Shown: positions 21,778 to 33,699, counted from the first letter of the stretch. The stretch is DNA of 64,000 bases from Euborellia annulipes (GCA_023213315.1 JAKCPI010000872.1:372001-436000), one strand, 5' to 3'. Numbers and translations: made by a program. Notes: a model not told the origin generated them from the sequence alone.

Positions 21778-22303
21778 AACATATAAAAATTATTAAAAAT
21801 AAAAATTGAAATTAATTTAAATAAATATTATAAATTAAAATAATTAATTTAAAAAAAATTATTTTTTTACTAAAATTTAAAAATTGAAATTCTTTAGTTG
21901 AAGCTTCGTCTCGCCAGAGTGCGCCAGAGAGAGTTGGCCAACCCTCGAACATAGTTTCAACTTGGATATTAGAATATATTCAAATTATCATCTTCAACAC
22001 CTTGCCAAAGATCCTAGAAATATAATCCTGACTGACATAAAATGAATAATGACAAAAAAAGGGATAGAATGAAGAATGCCTCTGTTATTTTTATGCGTGA
22101 AGATAGGATGCTGGTGCCAGGCTTGTGTTTCTAATATCATCCCTTTGGTAAATCGTACCCAGAGCTTTTGGCTCAGACTAATTTAACAGAGACCTTGGCA
22201 AAAAATTCAACATATATACATATACATTTACTCCAAGGCTGGGTTATGCAAAATGAAGCAAATGGATGCCTCAGATACCAGTGGACCTAACCTTTTGCAT
22301 ATT

Positions 22304-22390
22304 GTAAAATATATCACATCTCATCAGTTTATTGTTAAAAGAAGTTGAATCAAAATTAAATAAACTGATGGGATGTCGTATATTTTACTA
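22304..22390. repeat. Foldback with 28-bp arms
   Basis: GTAAAATATATCACATCTCA..CAGTTTA pairs with TAAACTGATGGGATGTCGTA..TTTTAC. The loop is about 26 bases. It lies within the BEL/Pao remains. Confidence 0.8.
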
Positions 22391-22489
22391 AAAGAATAAA
22401 AATGAAGAGGGTTTCTGCACTACAAAAAAGAGCACTTTAACAGAGACTTCACTAACTACCCAAACATGAAAAAACCGGCCCTTAGTGAA

Positions 22490-22770
22490 ATGTAGGGTAG
22501 TATGATAAGTCCTGTTACAGATTAAACAGAGATGTTTAGATAGGCACATTAGTTTTATGATTTTTATTTAAATTTAAACAATTTAGGCATAAGTTTATAG
22601 CCTTAATTTTTTCTAATCGTTGAGGGGATGATAAAGCACGGTATTGTGGACACTGATAGATTAAATGATCATTAGATGAACAATAGAAACAATTTTTTTA
22701 TCTACTTTGACTGAAGAAGCTAAACCACGACGTATCGATATATTACTCGTAGTTTTAGGGAAGGGTTTGG
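22490..22770 (-). pseudogene. BEL/Pao gag zinc-knuckle fragment
   Basis: The minus strand reads NCFYCSSNDHLIYQCPQYRA then LEKIKAINLCLNCLN. This is the CX2C..HX4C knuckle and downstream L..NLC.NCL block of BEL/Pao gag. A second Cys/His cluster (CNRTYHTTLHF) follows in another frame. Stops and frameshifts are present. Confidence 0.8.
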
Positions 22771-22859
22771 TACACCCAGGAGTTGAGGAATAAGAGAGAG
22801 TGGTAAACAGGAACATAAAACGGTAGTCAGTGGCTAGCGCTTTATATCAAGAAACAAAT

Positions 22860-24708
22860 AATTATTTTTTGACCCTTAGAGTAAAGGGTAGTTTACTCCA
22901 AGTATGTTTTTTGTAAGAATAAATAAATTTTGATAAAATCGGAAAAAACTAAAAAAGTACATCAGTAAAGTACTAGAATATTTGGCCGACTTTGTTTAAA
23001 AGCTTATTTACACGAGTTCGGAGGGTGGCTAACTTAAATATAAAATTTCAACCTACTAGCTCATTTCCTTCATGATCGAAAATATCCACACACACACACA
23101 CACACAGAACAGTTTGCGGGACCCACTTTTTATTATTACAACGCTTTTATTAACTTGCTTTCCTGATTTTCCGACAAATCTGCAAATCGAAATTACGACC
23201 AGTTCTACTTAATCTAGAGCTTTGAAATTTCATACACATATGTAACTCCCGTGACAATGCAATATTTGATATGTGTCTCATCTTTGTATGTCAATTAATT
23301 TCAAAATGGCGGCCGATCAAAAAAAGAGAGGAGTTTTATAATCAAAATTTCTCCTATTTATAATTAATTTAGAGTTTTGAGCATTTGCAGAGGTGTTAAA
23401 TAGACACTAATTTACACTACAAAATGTGCTATTCAAAATATTTAAAAAATAAATAGAGGGGGTGAAATTTATAATCAAAATTTCTCTTGTTTGGTCCGCA
23501 AAGATACAAATTGACTTATTCTATCCTAGACATGTATATTTTATTTGTATATAACTCATATATATTAATATATTATTACAAAAACTATAAAAAGAGATAA
23601 AATAATATAAAAAAATTTAAAAACAACGCTTTTATAAATGTACTAAAAAGGGATAAATAATTTTGTATAAGTTCTTTAAAATTATATTAAAAATAAATAT
23701 GTTTTTAAAACTACAAGGGTTGGGCTCGCAAATTTGCAATCTCTTACAATTTCCATTGCAGAGGATTCACTAACCTTAACGCCCTGGGAAAAATTTTGGT
23801 CCCGCAAGGGAAAAAAATGTTTCGGCAAAAAATTGGCATTTCGCAGGGGGAAAAAATGTTTCGGCAAAAACTGGCTCTCTAAAAAAAAGGTAAAATATTT
23901 TTTCGGCCGGGAAAAAATTTTGGTTCCGCGGGGGAAAAAATGTTTCGGCAAAAAATTGGCATTCCGCGGGGAAAAAAATGTTTCGGCAAAAATTGGCTCT
24001 CTAAAAAAAAGGTAAAATATTTTTTCGGCCTGGGAAAAATTTTGGTTCCGCAAAAAAAAAAAAAAAAATGTTCCGCGGCGGCAAACTTTGGTTCCGCGGG
24101 CGGTAAAAAATTTTTACCGACTTTCGAGAAAAACCGGTTTTTTTTTTCATTATCGAGGTCGGTAATGAAAATCCATTACCGTCCAGCCCTACCCGTGACA
24201 ATGCAATATTTGATATGTGTTTCATCTTTGTATGTCAATTAATTTCAAAATGGCGGCCGATCAAAAAAAGAGTTTTGTAATCAAAATTTCTCCTATTTAT
24301 AATTAATTTAGAGTTTTGAGCATTTGCAGAGGTGTTAAATAGATTTTACACTACAAAATGTGTTATTCAAAATATTTAAAAAAAAAATAGAGGGGGTGAA
24401 ATTTATAATCAAAATTTCTCTTTTTCAAAATACAAATTGACTTATTCTATCCTAGACATGTATATTTTATTTGTATATAACTCATATATATTAATATATT
24501 ATTACAAAAACTATAAAAAGAGATAAAATAATATAAAAAAAAATTTAAAAACAACGCTTTTATAAATGTACTAAAAAGGGATAAATAATTTTGTATAAGT
24601 TCTTTAAAATTATATTAAAAATAAATATGTTTTTAAAACTACAAGGGTTGGGCTCGCAAATTTGCAATCTCTTACAATTTCCATTGCAGAGGATTCACTA
24701 ACCTTAAC
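22860..24708 (+). repeat. Duplicated dispersed repeat with internal 533/517-bp direct repeat
   Basis: The unit at 22860-23470 is repeated at 27328-27900. Within it, 23248-23780 and 24192-24708 are near-identical direct repeats running from CCCGTGACAATGCAATATTT to AGGATTCACTAACCTTAAC. They flank 410 bp of unrelated tandem sequence. The ends are not TG/CA, so LTRs are unlikely; segmental duplication fits better. Confidence 0.85.
23787..24191. repeat. About 122-bp tandem array with a hAT-like right end
   Basis: GGGAAAAATTTTGGT starts units near 23787, 23909 and 24031. Each holds two AAAAAATGTTTCGGCAAAAA repeats. The right edge GGTAATGAAAATCCATTACC, then GTCCAGCCCTA, looks like a hAT terminus (TAGGGCTGGAC). 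Long Lys-rich frames on both strands are shadows. Confidence 0.75.
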
Positions 24709-24950
24709 TCACAGATACAAGATTACAACAAACAAAAAAACAATCTAACTGGTACATTTGAGTCACTTTTATAACTGTTTGGCCTAACTAGGCCTATTAA
24801 TACAATTAACATTTGCAAATTCCGCGCCCAACGCTTTTAGTTTTTAAAAACATATATTTATTTTTAATATAATTCTAAGAACATATACAAAATTATTTAT
24901 CCCTTTTTAGTACATTTATAAAAGCGTTGTTTTTAAATATTTTTTTTTAA
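24540..24950. repeat. Inverted repeat with about 110-bp arms
   Basis: AACAACGCTTTTATAAATGT (24549 onward) is complemented at 24900-24935. The same arm family occurs at 30895-31020 with partner 31245-31337 and 31725-31745. Confidence 0.8.
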
Positions 24951-24959
24951 TATTATTAT

Positions 24960-25085
24960 ATTTTGGACTCAGTGGACCTCGAAACATGTACCGTTTATAT
25001 CCATCAAAATCTCGACAGCAAATTTTTGACATTATCACAATACTTTCTTTCTCTCTATATTTCATATATAGGGTAAAAGAAATTA
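24960..25085 (+). repeat. Tail fragment of the hairpin-headed repeat
   Basis: TTTTGGACTCAGTGGACCTC, CATCAAAATCTCGACAGC and the terminal TCTCTCTATAT foldback, without the head. The region 25090-25490 beyond shows no recognisable feature. Confidence 0.7.
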
Positions 25086-25499
25086 AAAGGAAATTTCTTA
25101 AGAAAATGTAAACAACAAATAAAGTAAGCCAAGTGTAAGAAGTAGGGTAGGCGAAGGAGAATAAGTACTTTAAGGGTTGCAAAAGACTTGGGTGTGGAGT
25201 AGATGGTCTGTGGTGTGGAGGAAGGGCCGGAGGAAGCGTAAGGGGTGAAACAACTAACCCTTCGGCGCTTAAGTACGCGCCCATGCAGAAACAATAGATT
25301 TAAAGTCAATTATTTCGGATGTATTTATACACCGTTCACACACACACACACGCCGAAATTGTTGTCCTGCAAATAAATTGTTCAATTTTTAAGTATTAGT
25401 GACAAATAGCAGGGTTTGTTTTGGTGTTGAAAAAATTTTTTTTTAATAGCCTATGTTTGTTGTTTATTTAAAATGGAGAATGTGGTATTTGCAGTTAGA

Positions 25500-25985
25500 T
25501 TCTTCATTCATGAAGGAATTGAGCTATGAGGCTGAAATTTTATATTTAAGTTAAACACCTCCCGGGACCGGAAAAATAAGCTTTTAATCAAAATCGGCCA
25601 AAGAGTACTAGTACTTTACTGATGTACTTTTTCAGTTTTTTTCGATTTTCTCAAAATTCGCTCTAACGATTTTGATTAAAATTCAAAAATCAATTATTTT
25701 TTAGATTCTCTTTAAAATGTATATTCTCGTTTTGCCCTCAAAATTGTTTGAAGCACACTTTACTCTTGTATTTCATAGGGAAGATAGGAGAAATGGTTGC
25801 CATGGTAACAAAATATAAATATTTTCCCATGTTTATAATTTTGACATCTTAAATTTCTAATATATTGGCGGAAACTAAATATATTTCGACACAAAAAATC
25901 TGGTGTGACAAGCACAGAACACAACTTTCGATTACCGAAGGTAAGAGAAAGTTGTGTGCTGTGCGCCAGTCACACCAGATTTTTT
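25500..25985 (-). repeat. Hairpin-headed repeat, reverse copy
   Basis: It runs in reverse from GAATTGAGCTATGAGG through GTACTAGTACTTTACTGATG to the full head ATCTGGTGTGACAAGCACAG...CTGTGCGCCAGTCACACCAG, whose two halves can pair. Confidence 0.88.
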
Positions 25986-25999
25986 TGTTTTCATTGGAT

Positions 26000-27320
26000 T
26001 ATATATAATTTTTTTTGTCAATTGTGCAAGTAACATTAAATATAAATTTTTTTAGGACATATTTCATAAATAATACTATATTATAATACCCCCCTGGCAC
26101 GTAACACAAACTTTTTGAACAAAAGATTAATAGTACTTAATTGATGTACTTTTTCAGCTTTTTTGTCCATTTTTACACAATTTGCTCTAAAGATTTTGAT
26201 TAAAATTCATAAATTAATTTTTTTTTAGATGCTATTTATTAATTGTTTTAATCTTTTGCTTTCGATTGGATGTCATTTGTAAATAAGCATATATACTGTA
26301 TTCCAATTTTAATTATTGTATGTTTTTACGTAGTGTGAACTTCTGCATATTTAGGTCGTTAATAAATGTACCGGTATTTATTTATTAAGATATAAGATCA
26401 AAATACCAATTTTCCAAAGTTCAAAAGGTCTATACTGTACATCAAATAAATTTATTTTTCTTAGAGCGTTATAAATTTCTTTTTGATTTATTATTTGGTC
26501 TGTTGACTAATCTTTAAGGTCTGTGCTAAAACAGAGAAACAATGAGGAGGGAAAGGCATATTTTATCATTTTAGACATTTATGCAATTGTCCATGCCAAA
26601 ACGATCTGAAACCGAGCGTCAGAATCCGCATCAAGATATCATTCTGTAATCTTGGATGGCCTCATCTTTCTTGAGAGTCGGCCCTCTCTCAAAAGCAGCA
26701 AAGATTATCGCCCCGGATACAGTGAATGGCGGATGCTAGGGAAAGGAGGAGGGAGAAGCGGAGGGGATGGATGCAAAAAAGGCATAGCTAAAACTTTATC
26801 CTGGCTTGTTTGTACCTCATGTGCCTGATTTATTATGAACCTAAAATATAAAATAAGAGAAAAAGCAAAACGGCTAAAGAAAAAATGGGCAAAATGCCAA
26901 CGATATGAATTCGGGGAAGATAGCCGATAGCCAAGTAAATAGTTCCAATCGAAGCAGTTGGAGCTTTATGAATTTCATATGTGTAATTCGTTAATTTTAT
27001 AGAATTCCCCCAATACTTCAGTTTAAATAAAATTTTATATGCTTATTTATTACTATTTTGACATTTCACGAAAAACTGCAACTTAAGAAAGAAATATATT
27101 ACGTATTTGAACTACTTTTTATAGTTTGAATTTTTATTATATAATCAACAAGATAAAGAAAAGTGAATGATGAGAAAACATTATTTATTTGTTAGAGGAT
27201 GGATTTCATGAGGAACTGCTTGCTTCCCAGTCACTCGGTTCAAACTTCTCTGCAGGTCCCGAGTAGTGATGGGCCGGGAATCAAATTTGTTTTATCAGGT
27301 ACTGGTTGATACAGGTCTCA
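26000..27320. other. Spacer, partly single-copy-looking
   Basis: No gene is recognised. 26580-26960 is less AT-biased and lacks the repeat words seen elsewhere, so it may be unique sequence. I see no splice-bounded frame in it. Confidence 0.4.
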
Positions 27321-27327
27321 CTCGTTC

Positions 27328-27548
27328 TTGACCCTTAGAGTAAAGGGTAGCTTACTCCATGTATGTTTTTTGTAAAAATAAATAAATAAATTTTGATAAA
27401 ATCGGAAAAAACTAAAAAAGTACATCAGTAAAGTACTAGAATATTTGGCCGACATTGTTTAAAAGCTTATTTACACGAGTTCGGAGGGTGGCTAACTTAA
27501 ATATAAAATTTTAACCTACTAGCTCATTTCCTTCATGATCGAAAATAT

Positions 27549-27582
<34 letters not shown>

Positions 27583-27900
27583 CAGTTTGCGGGACCCACT
27601 TTTTATTATTACAACGCTTTTATTAACTTGCTTTCCTGATTTTCCGACAAATCTGCAAATCGAAATTACGACCAGTTCTACTTAATCTAGAGCTTTGAAA
27701 TTTTATACACATATGTAACTCACGTGACAATGCAATATTTGATATGTCTCATATTTGTATGTCAATTAATTTCAAAATGGCAGCCGAATAAATAAAGTGG
27801 GGGTAAAACTTTATAATTAAAATTTCTCCTATTTATAATTAAGTTAGGTTTTGAGCATTACCAGAGGTGTTAAATAGACTTTACACTACAAAATGAACTC
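27328..27900 (+). repeat. Second copy of the 22860 repeat
   Basis: It aligns block by block with 22860-23430, including TTTGCGGGACCCACTTTTTA, with an expanded (CA)n at 27551-27578. Further partial units starting AACTCCCGTGACAATGC lie at 28620-29040, after the MITE. Confidence 0.88.
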
Positions 27901-27951
27901 TTCAGAATAATTAAAAATTAAAAAAACTCAAAATATCGGTCAGCTTATCAC

Positions 27952-28602
27952 TAGGGCTCGGATTTATAGGCACTAAAAATCTTTAAAATAGGCAGGCAAC
28001 TAAGCACTAAAAATTATTAAAATAGGCACTTAAAAAGGCATTTATTGTAAAAATAGGCACTTACAAGGTATTATTTAAAAAATAATATAAAAAAATTTAA
28101 AAAATTGATGTCTTATTTTTGGTAATTTGGTGTGACTGGTCGCATAGCACACAATTTTTTCTTAATTTCTGTAATTCTGTACTTGTTTGCCAGAATATAA
28201 ATACAAATCAAATTTTTAACTACTAATTTTTAAAATTTTAAATTAAAAATAAATTTTTTTTTGAAAAAAAGTATTTTTTTTTCAAATCTCGGGGGGGGGG
28301 TAATTACCCCCTTTACACCCCCCCCCTTGAAATATTTTCTTGATAATTCAAAAAAATTTTAAAAGGCTATGTATAGCTCGTAAAAAATTTAAATTGGCTA
28401 TTTGAACTTAAAATAGGTACTAAAAAAGGCATTTATAGATGAAATAGGCACTAAAACCCAGAATCGGCCAAAATAAGCATTATAGGCACTAACAAATGCC
28501 TCTTATTTTATTCAGAATCCCATGAAACGTATACATATCATATTGGCCTAAATTTTAAGCCATAAATTAAAAAAAGGCAAATAGGGCGAAATCCGAGCCC
28601 TA
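27952..28602. mobile_element. Composite hAT-type MITE, 651 bp, TSD CTTATCAC
   Basis: Termini TAGGGCTCGGATTTATAGG and CGAAATCCGAGCCCTA, with TSD CTTATCAC at 27944-27951 and 28603-28610. Same family as 1304 (opposite orientation) and 48192. Confidence 0.95.
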
Positions 28603-29071
28603 CTTATCACATTTCTATTGTTTGGTCCGACAAAGTTAGCGATCGAAATTATGACCACTTCTAGTTAATCTAGAGCTTAGAAATTTTACACCCGTATGTA
28701 ACTCCCGTGGCAATGCAATATTTGATGTCTCATCTTTGTAGATCAATTAATTTCAAAATGGCGGCGGCCGATCAAAAAAAAGTGGGGGTAAAACATTATA
28801 ATCAAAATTTCTCCTATTTATATTTGGTCCGAAAAATTTGCCGATCGAAATTACGACCAGTTCTAATTAATCTAGAGCTTTGAAATTTTATACACCTATG
28901 TAACTCCCGTGACAATGCAATATTTGATATGTCTCATCGTTGTATATCAATTAATTTCAAAATGGCGGCCGATCATAAAAAGAGGGGGTGCAATTTATAA
29001 TCAAAAATTTCTCTTCTTTTAAATTGCAAATCGACTTATTGTATTGTGTATATGTATCTTTTATATATTTA

Positions 29072-30830
29072 CTAGCCGCAAGGTTCGCCTTCGGCGAACC
29101 TTGCTAGCCAGGGGCTTCGCCCCCTGGACCCCCAAGCTCGCCTACCGGCGAGCTTTGCTCGCCTTCGGCGAGCAATTGCCCGCGTGCACGGCCATCGTTG
29201 AAACCCTGAAATTCCGGGAGCGTAAACCTTCTTAATTCGTGGCCAACCCTCAACATCGATGCCTCGTTTCTTCTTTAGCGCAAAAAACAAACTGATATCT
29301 CTATCCCTTTAAAAGTCATTATAAAATTAAAAAAAAAAAAAAACTCCAAAATGAGAATTCAGTGCTTTTAAAATTAGAATTTGAAGCTTCGTAAATAAGG
29401 CCAAGGCAATAAATGTAATGTATCAGACAAATTATAACTTTTTTGGAATTAATAAAAAAAAAAAAAGTTGAGATTTAGGTAAATTGAAAAATCCTAAATT
29501 TCGTAAAAATGGGGAAGGGAGGGTGGTTCGGTTAAAACCACAGGTTAAAACTAAAACCGGTTACACCAGATTTTTTGTTTCAGGATATTTTTTCTTTTTT
29601 ATTTAATTTAAATACTAAGGCCCGAGGTCACTAAATAACTTTACATCCCTTGAAAGATATTTATTCAAGAAACTTAAATCGAAAAAATCATGTTGATGTA
29701 TTATTTAAATTGATATCTTTTATCGTTTAAAACATAGTTTCTCATACTTATTTTGCTGACTAAAAAGAGGGGAGAGGGGGGACGTGATTAGCGAGTATTT
29801 TTTTTTTATCTGCCCACGCGATTTCTGCACCATCTCAATGCCACATAATTTTCTCTTGGTCATGTACGGCCCCCTGAAAGTCTCAAACGCCCTCAGGAGG
29901 GAGGGGCGTTATCGCCTATGTTGAGAGCCTATGGTTTAAAAGATGTTAAAGGAAATATAATAGTATTATTCTAAAATTTTATAAAATTTAAATTTCTTCA
30001 AAAAAAATTATTAAATCTCACAAATAGATTATGTTTATTAAAATTATATAAATTCTAATAATATTAAATAAATTAGGGGTTTGAATTTGTTTTGGCGGGT
30101 GGGAGGATAGGGGTGGGGCCATGAATTTCGAAAATTCGCTTCTTAAATGACGCCTACGCAATAAAAGTAATCTACATGCCAAATTTCAACTTTATAGGTA
30201 TTATAGTTTAGGCTGGGCGTTGTCATCACTTAGTAAGTCAGTCAGTCAGTCAGTCACAAGTCTCTTTATATATATAGAGATGGAGAAGAGAAGAAAAGTG
30301 TTGGGAAAAAAATGCATTTTTTACAAAAATGATGAATTGTGGTACCTAGCGACCGAATTTCAAAAAACAACCCCAAAATTAATTTTATGAGATGGGGGGG
30401 GGGAGAGAGGAGGGGGAGCTTTAACGTAGAAAGCATATTGATATCTCATTTCAGTAAAAAGTTCTAAAAATCCGAATTTTTTACAAAAATGGCGATTTGG
30501 GGTACTTTAGGGCCGAATTTCAAAAAACCCTGAAACAACGAAGTTAGATATTCTTCGAAGGAAGGTTTTAGCGAAGAGAGCAAATTGATATCTCATCTCG
30601 TTTAAGAGTTATTAAAGAAATAGTAAAATCAAAATTTTACCCAAAAATGTCGATTTGGGGGTCTTAAAATCGGAATTTCGAAAATTCGCTTCTTAAATGA
30701 CGCCTACGCAATAAAAGTAATCTACATGCCAAATTTCAACTTTATAGGTATTATAGTTTAGGCTGGGCGTTGTCATCACTTAGTAAGTCAGTCAGTCAGT
30801 CAGTCACAAGTCTCTTTATATATATAGAGA
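29072..30830 (-). mobile_element. Non-autonomous Helitron with two 5' ends
   Basis: On the minus strand the element starts A-TCTCTATATATATAAAGAG (30830) and ends with hairpin AAGGTTCGCC/GGCGAACCTT, then GCGG-CTAG, followed by T (29071). No Rep/helicase frame is visible. A second, identical 156-bp 5' terminus ends at 30280, so the original element may be 29072-30280 with a 550-bp 5' extension. A relative lies at 56140-57210. Confidence 0.88.
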
Positions 30831-30894
30831 TAACTGATACGTATTACTATTTTATTACAAAAGCTAAAAAGAGGTAAATAAAAAAATAAAAAAA

Positions 30895-31337
30895 AATATT
30901 TAAAAACAACGCTTTTATACTTGTACTAAAAAAAGAAATATAATTTAGTATAAGTTCTTCAAAATTATATTAAAAATGAATATAGGTCACTAAAACTAAA
31001 AGCGTTGGGCGCGCAAATTAATAATTTTTTGCAATTTCCATTGCAGAGGATCAACTAACCTTTATTCACCGATGCAAGAATAAAAAAAAATAAATAAATA
31101 AAAAAATAAAATAAATAACTAGTAGGCCTACATTTGAGTCACTTTTCTAACTTTTTTGCCTAACTACCGGGCAAGTCTATGGTATTAAATTGTATTCATA
31201 AAACATATAATAGGCCTATAATACAATTAAAATTTGCAAATCCTGAGCCCAACGCATTTAGTTTTAGTAACCTATATTAATTTTTAATATAACTTTAAAG
31301 AACTTATACAAAATTATTTTTCTCTTTTTAGTACAAG
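30895..31337. repeat. Inverted repeat arms split by a Penelope-like palindrome
   Basis: ACAACGCTTTTATACTTGTA (from 30907) pairs with sequence at 31245-31337. The last part (ATTATAAAAGCGTTGTTTTA) resumes near 31729 after the 31338-31688 palindrome, so the palindrome is the later insertion. Confidence 0.75.
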
Positions 31338-31472
31338 TATAAATATTTATTTCTAATTCAATAAATTTAATCTAGGTTATATGTTTCAAGGCTTTATTTA
31401 AATTTTAAATTTCAAAATCAAATTAACATTTTAGAGTTTTTTTGAAATCAAAATAAATTTAACACTTTATGT

Positions 31473-31499
31473 ACATTTCGGCATTGCTGCCATCCTCAG
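31473..31499 (-). ncRNA. Hammerhead-like core with GNRA-capped stem II
   Basis: CTGAGGA-U-GGCA-GCAA-UGCC-GAAA on the minus strand. The tetraloop GCAA fits the GNRA class. Confidence 0.5.
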
Positions 31500-31526
31500 A
31501 AGTGATTTGATTACACTTGAACACTT

Positions 31527-31553
31527 CTGAGGATGGCAGCAATGCCGAAATGT
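31527..31553 (+). ncRNA. Hammerhead-like core, mirror copy
   Basis: It is identical in core and stem II to the 31473 motif, on the opposite strand. Confidence 0.5.
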
Positions 31554-31759
31554 ACATAAAGTGTTAAATTAATTTTGATTTCAATAAAACTTTAAAATGT
31601 TAATTTGATTTTGAAATTTAAAATTTAAATAAACCCTTGAAACATATAACCTAGAGTAAATTTATTGAATTAGAAATAAATATTTATAATGTTTCAACTA
31701 GTGCCAACGGTAACCAGTTTAAATCTACAATTATAAAAGCGTTGTTTTAAAATTTTTTT

Positions 31760-33200
31760 TTATAATATTTTTTTTTGTTCTATTCGATATGCTACTATGT
31801 ACTATTTTTTTAAAATTATATCAATAAATATAATATCAGCACTTACTGCTGTTTTTGCTTGTCTTTAATTGTTCGAAAAAATTGACCGATACGAGCAAGT
31901 ATCAATACTTTTCATTCGATACCGAGTAGGTACTCGATAATTTGCGACCGATACCTGTATCGAGTAAAAGTATTGATCGATACCTCAGTGGTATCGTTTC
32001 ATCCCTAGTTCTAGCTTCCCATTGATACAAGTATCTGATACGAGTATCATATTAATTATTGTATCAATGTGAAACTATCGATAATAAATCCTTTAACTTG
32101 ATAAAAAGTATCAACATGAAATTATCAAAATATATTAGAACTTTTTCGCCTTTTATTTTAATTGTATGTATGTAATATTTAAAATTAAAACATTCACAAA
32201 TCTCGTGGTCTGACATAAATAATAAAAGAATATTGTTTTAGGTTTAACAATATTCTTTTATTAATGACAAGTGTAAAATAAAAGCCTATACAAAAAAGTG
32301 GTTAAATATTTTTTTAAAATAGTTTTAATTTTTTCTTTTAGAATATCTATAGGGTTACGACAATGGTTGAAAAAGATAGGTCGGAACATCATACTTTTTT
32401 CAATTTCACGAAATAAGATTTTGAGACAACCAGTGTAATTGCCTCGCTTAGTTTTGTTCTTTTTAATATACTGCCCTGGTTCGACTTTGTGTTTTTGCGT
32501 TATGCAACACTTCAATGCTAAAAGGAATTCCATTTTTGGATTATTATATAATGCTCGGGAATATTTTATAAATCGTTATTTGCATCCGATAACTACTATG
32601 AATTTTGTTGCTATAGTGCAGACATCTTTTTTTTTACATTGTGCAGTTTTATGTAAAAGAAATTGATCCATTAAACGAGAGAGGGAGAAAAGATTTAATG
32701 GCGAAATAAAATATTCCCTTCTAAATATATGTGAAAAAGAAGTTTTAAAGAGGGAAAGGGATTCGATGAATTTCTTAGCTTTACCGAACGACTAAAAAAA
32801 AAAAAAAACAACGGGTCTCGGGTCCCAAGTCCCTAGTCCCGAGCGACTTCCGGACTCTGAAACGGAAAAGGCACAAGCAAAAAATATTTGCTAATGCGCA
32901 AACTCTTCAAATCACTTCATTCTATGGCTTGGTAAACAAAATAGATTCTGTCGAGTCTCTTTTTACTTTTTTTTTTAAAGAAACATGATTTAAAAAGGAA
33001 TTTTAAAAAATCAAACAAAAAAGTATAATTAACAAAAAATATCTAATATATAAAACTTCAAGAGTATTCCGAACGGTTTTTTATTAATTAATTATTAAAA
33101 TATTTTGTCAAGTAAGTTATTTAAATTAAATAAAAAATAAAGGCAAAAAAATAAAAAAAATTTATTTTACTAACTTTCCTATAATAAACGTTGAGAGGAG
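31760..33200. other. AT-rich spacer with a possible hAT right end
   Basis: GATACCTCAGTGGTATCGTT then TCATCCCTA near 31998 looks like a hAT-type terminus (TAGGGATGAAACGATACCAC), with GATACGAGTATC-type inverted words around it. No partner end was found. The 90- and 75-codon frames at 32261-32666 are not recognisable. Confidence 0.45.
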
Positions 33201-33263
33201 GGCAGAGGCAGCCAGGGGAGCCAAAACTAAATAATTCTGAATTCTACAACAATTTTTCGAAGA

Positions 33264-33297
33264 CGTTTCGGTGCATTTATTAGTGCTCCATCATCAG
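33264..33297 (-). ncRNA. Hammerhead-like core with canonical CTGATGA
   Basis: CTGATGA-U-GG-A-GCA-CUAAUAAA-UGC-A-CC-GAAACG on the minus strand: a two-part stem II with an A/A mismatch. Its mirror at 33615-33648 has lost the first C. Confidence 0.55.
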
Positions 33298-33614
33298 CCC
33301 TTTAATTGTTTTTTTTTATGCTCAGAGTTAGTCTATACGGTATATGCTTGGTATATATTACATATGTTTTAAATTGTTGACAATTGAACATCTACCTGGT
33401 ATATTGTTGAACTGGCATCCAATGATTGGTCACCCAATAGAGTGAATCATATGAATCATATAATTCAAACTATTGGGTGACCATTGTCAATCATTGTAGG
33501 CCAGTTCAACAATATACCAGGTACATGTTCAATTGTCAACAATTTAAAACATATGTAATATATACCAAGCATATACCGTATAGACTAACTCTGAGCATAA
33601 AAAAAATTAAAGGA

Positions 33615-33648
33615 ATGATGATGGAGCACTAATAAATGCACCGAAACG
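33615..33648 (+). ncRNA. Hammerhead-like core, first box mutated
   Basis: ATGATGA replaces CTGATGA; stem II and GAAACG match the 33264 motif. Confidence 0.4.
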
Positions 33649-33699
33649 TGTCCGGAAAATTGTTGTAGAATTCAGAATTATTTCTTTTTGGCTGCCTGT

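Larger units (their letters stand above)
31338..31688. repeat. Head-to-head Penelope-like terminal repeats, 167-bp arms
   Basis: Arms 31338-31504 and 31522-31688 are nearly complementary with a 17-base spacer. Each contains CTGAGGA, then TGGCA-GCAA-TGCC, then GAAATG at its inner end. Confidence 0.8.
33207..33697. repeat. Head-to-head Penelope-like terminal repeats, about 230-bp arms
   Basis: Arms about 33207-33440 and 33471-33697 share ATTCTGAATTCTACAACAAT, TTAGTCTATACGGTATATGC and ATTGTTGAACTGGC with their complements. The motif in the left arm has a full CTGATGA box; in the right arm it is ATGATGA. Confidence 0.82.

Noticed and set aside
23682..24242. Lys/Phe-rich repetitive frames (KKCFGKKLAF and similar)
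   Set aside because: Products of the 122-bp tandem array, readable on both strands; no known protein.
23248..24708. LTR pair of a small retrotransposon
   Set aside because: Direct repeats lack TG...CA ends, primer-binding site and polypurine tract.
30236..30256. CRISPR-like short repeats (GTCA)n and AGTCAGTCAGTC
   Set aside because: Simple microsatellite within a Helitron 5' end; no spacers, no cas genes, eukaryotic context.
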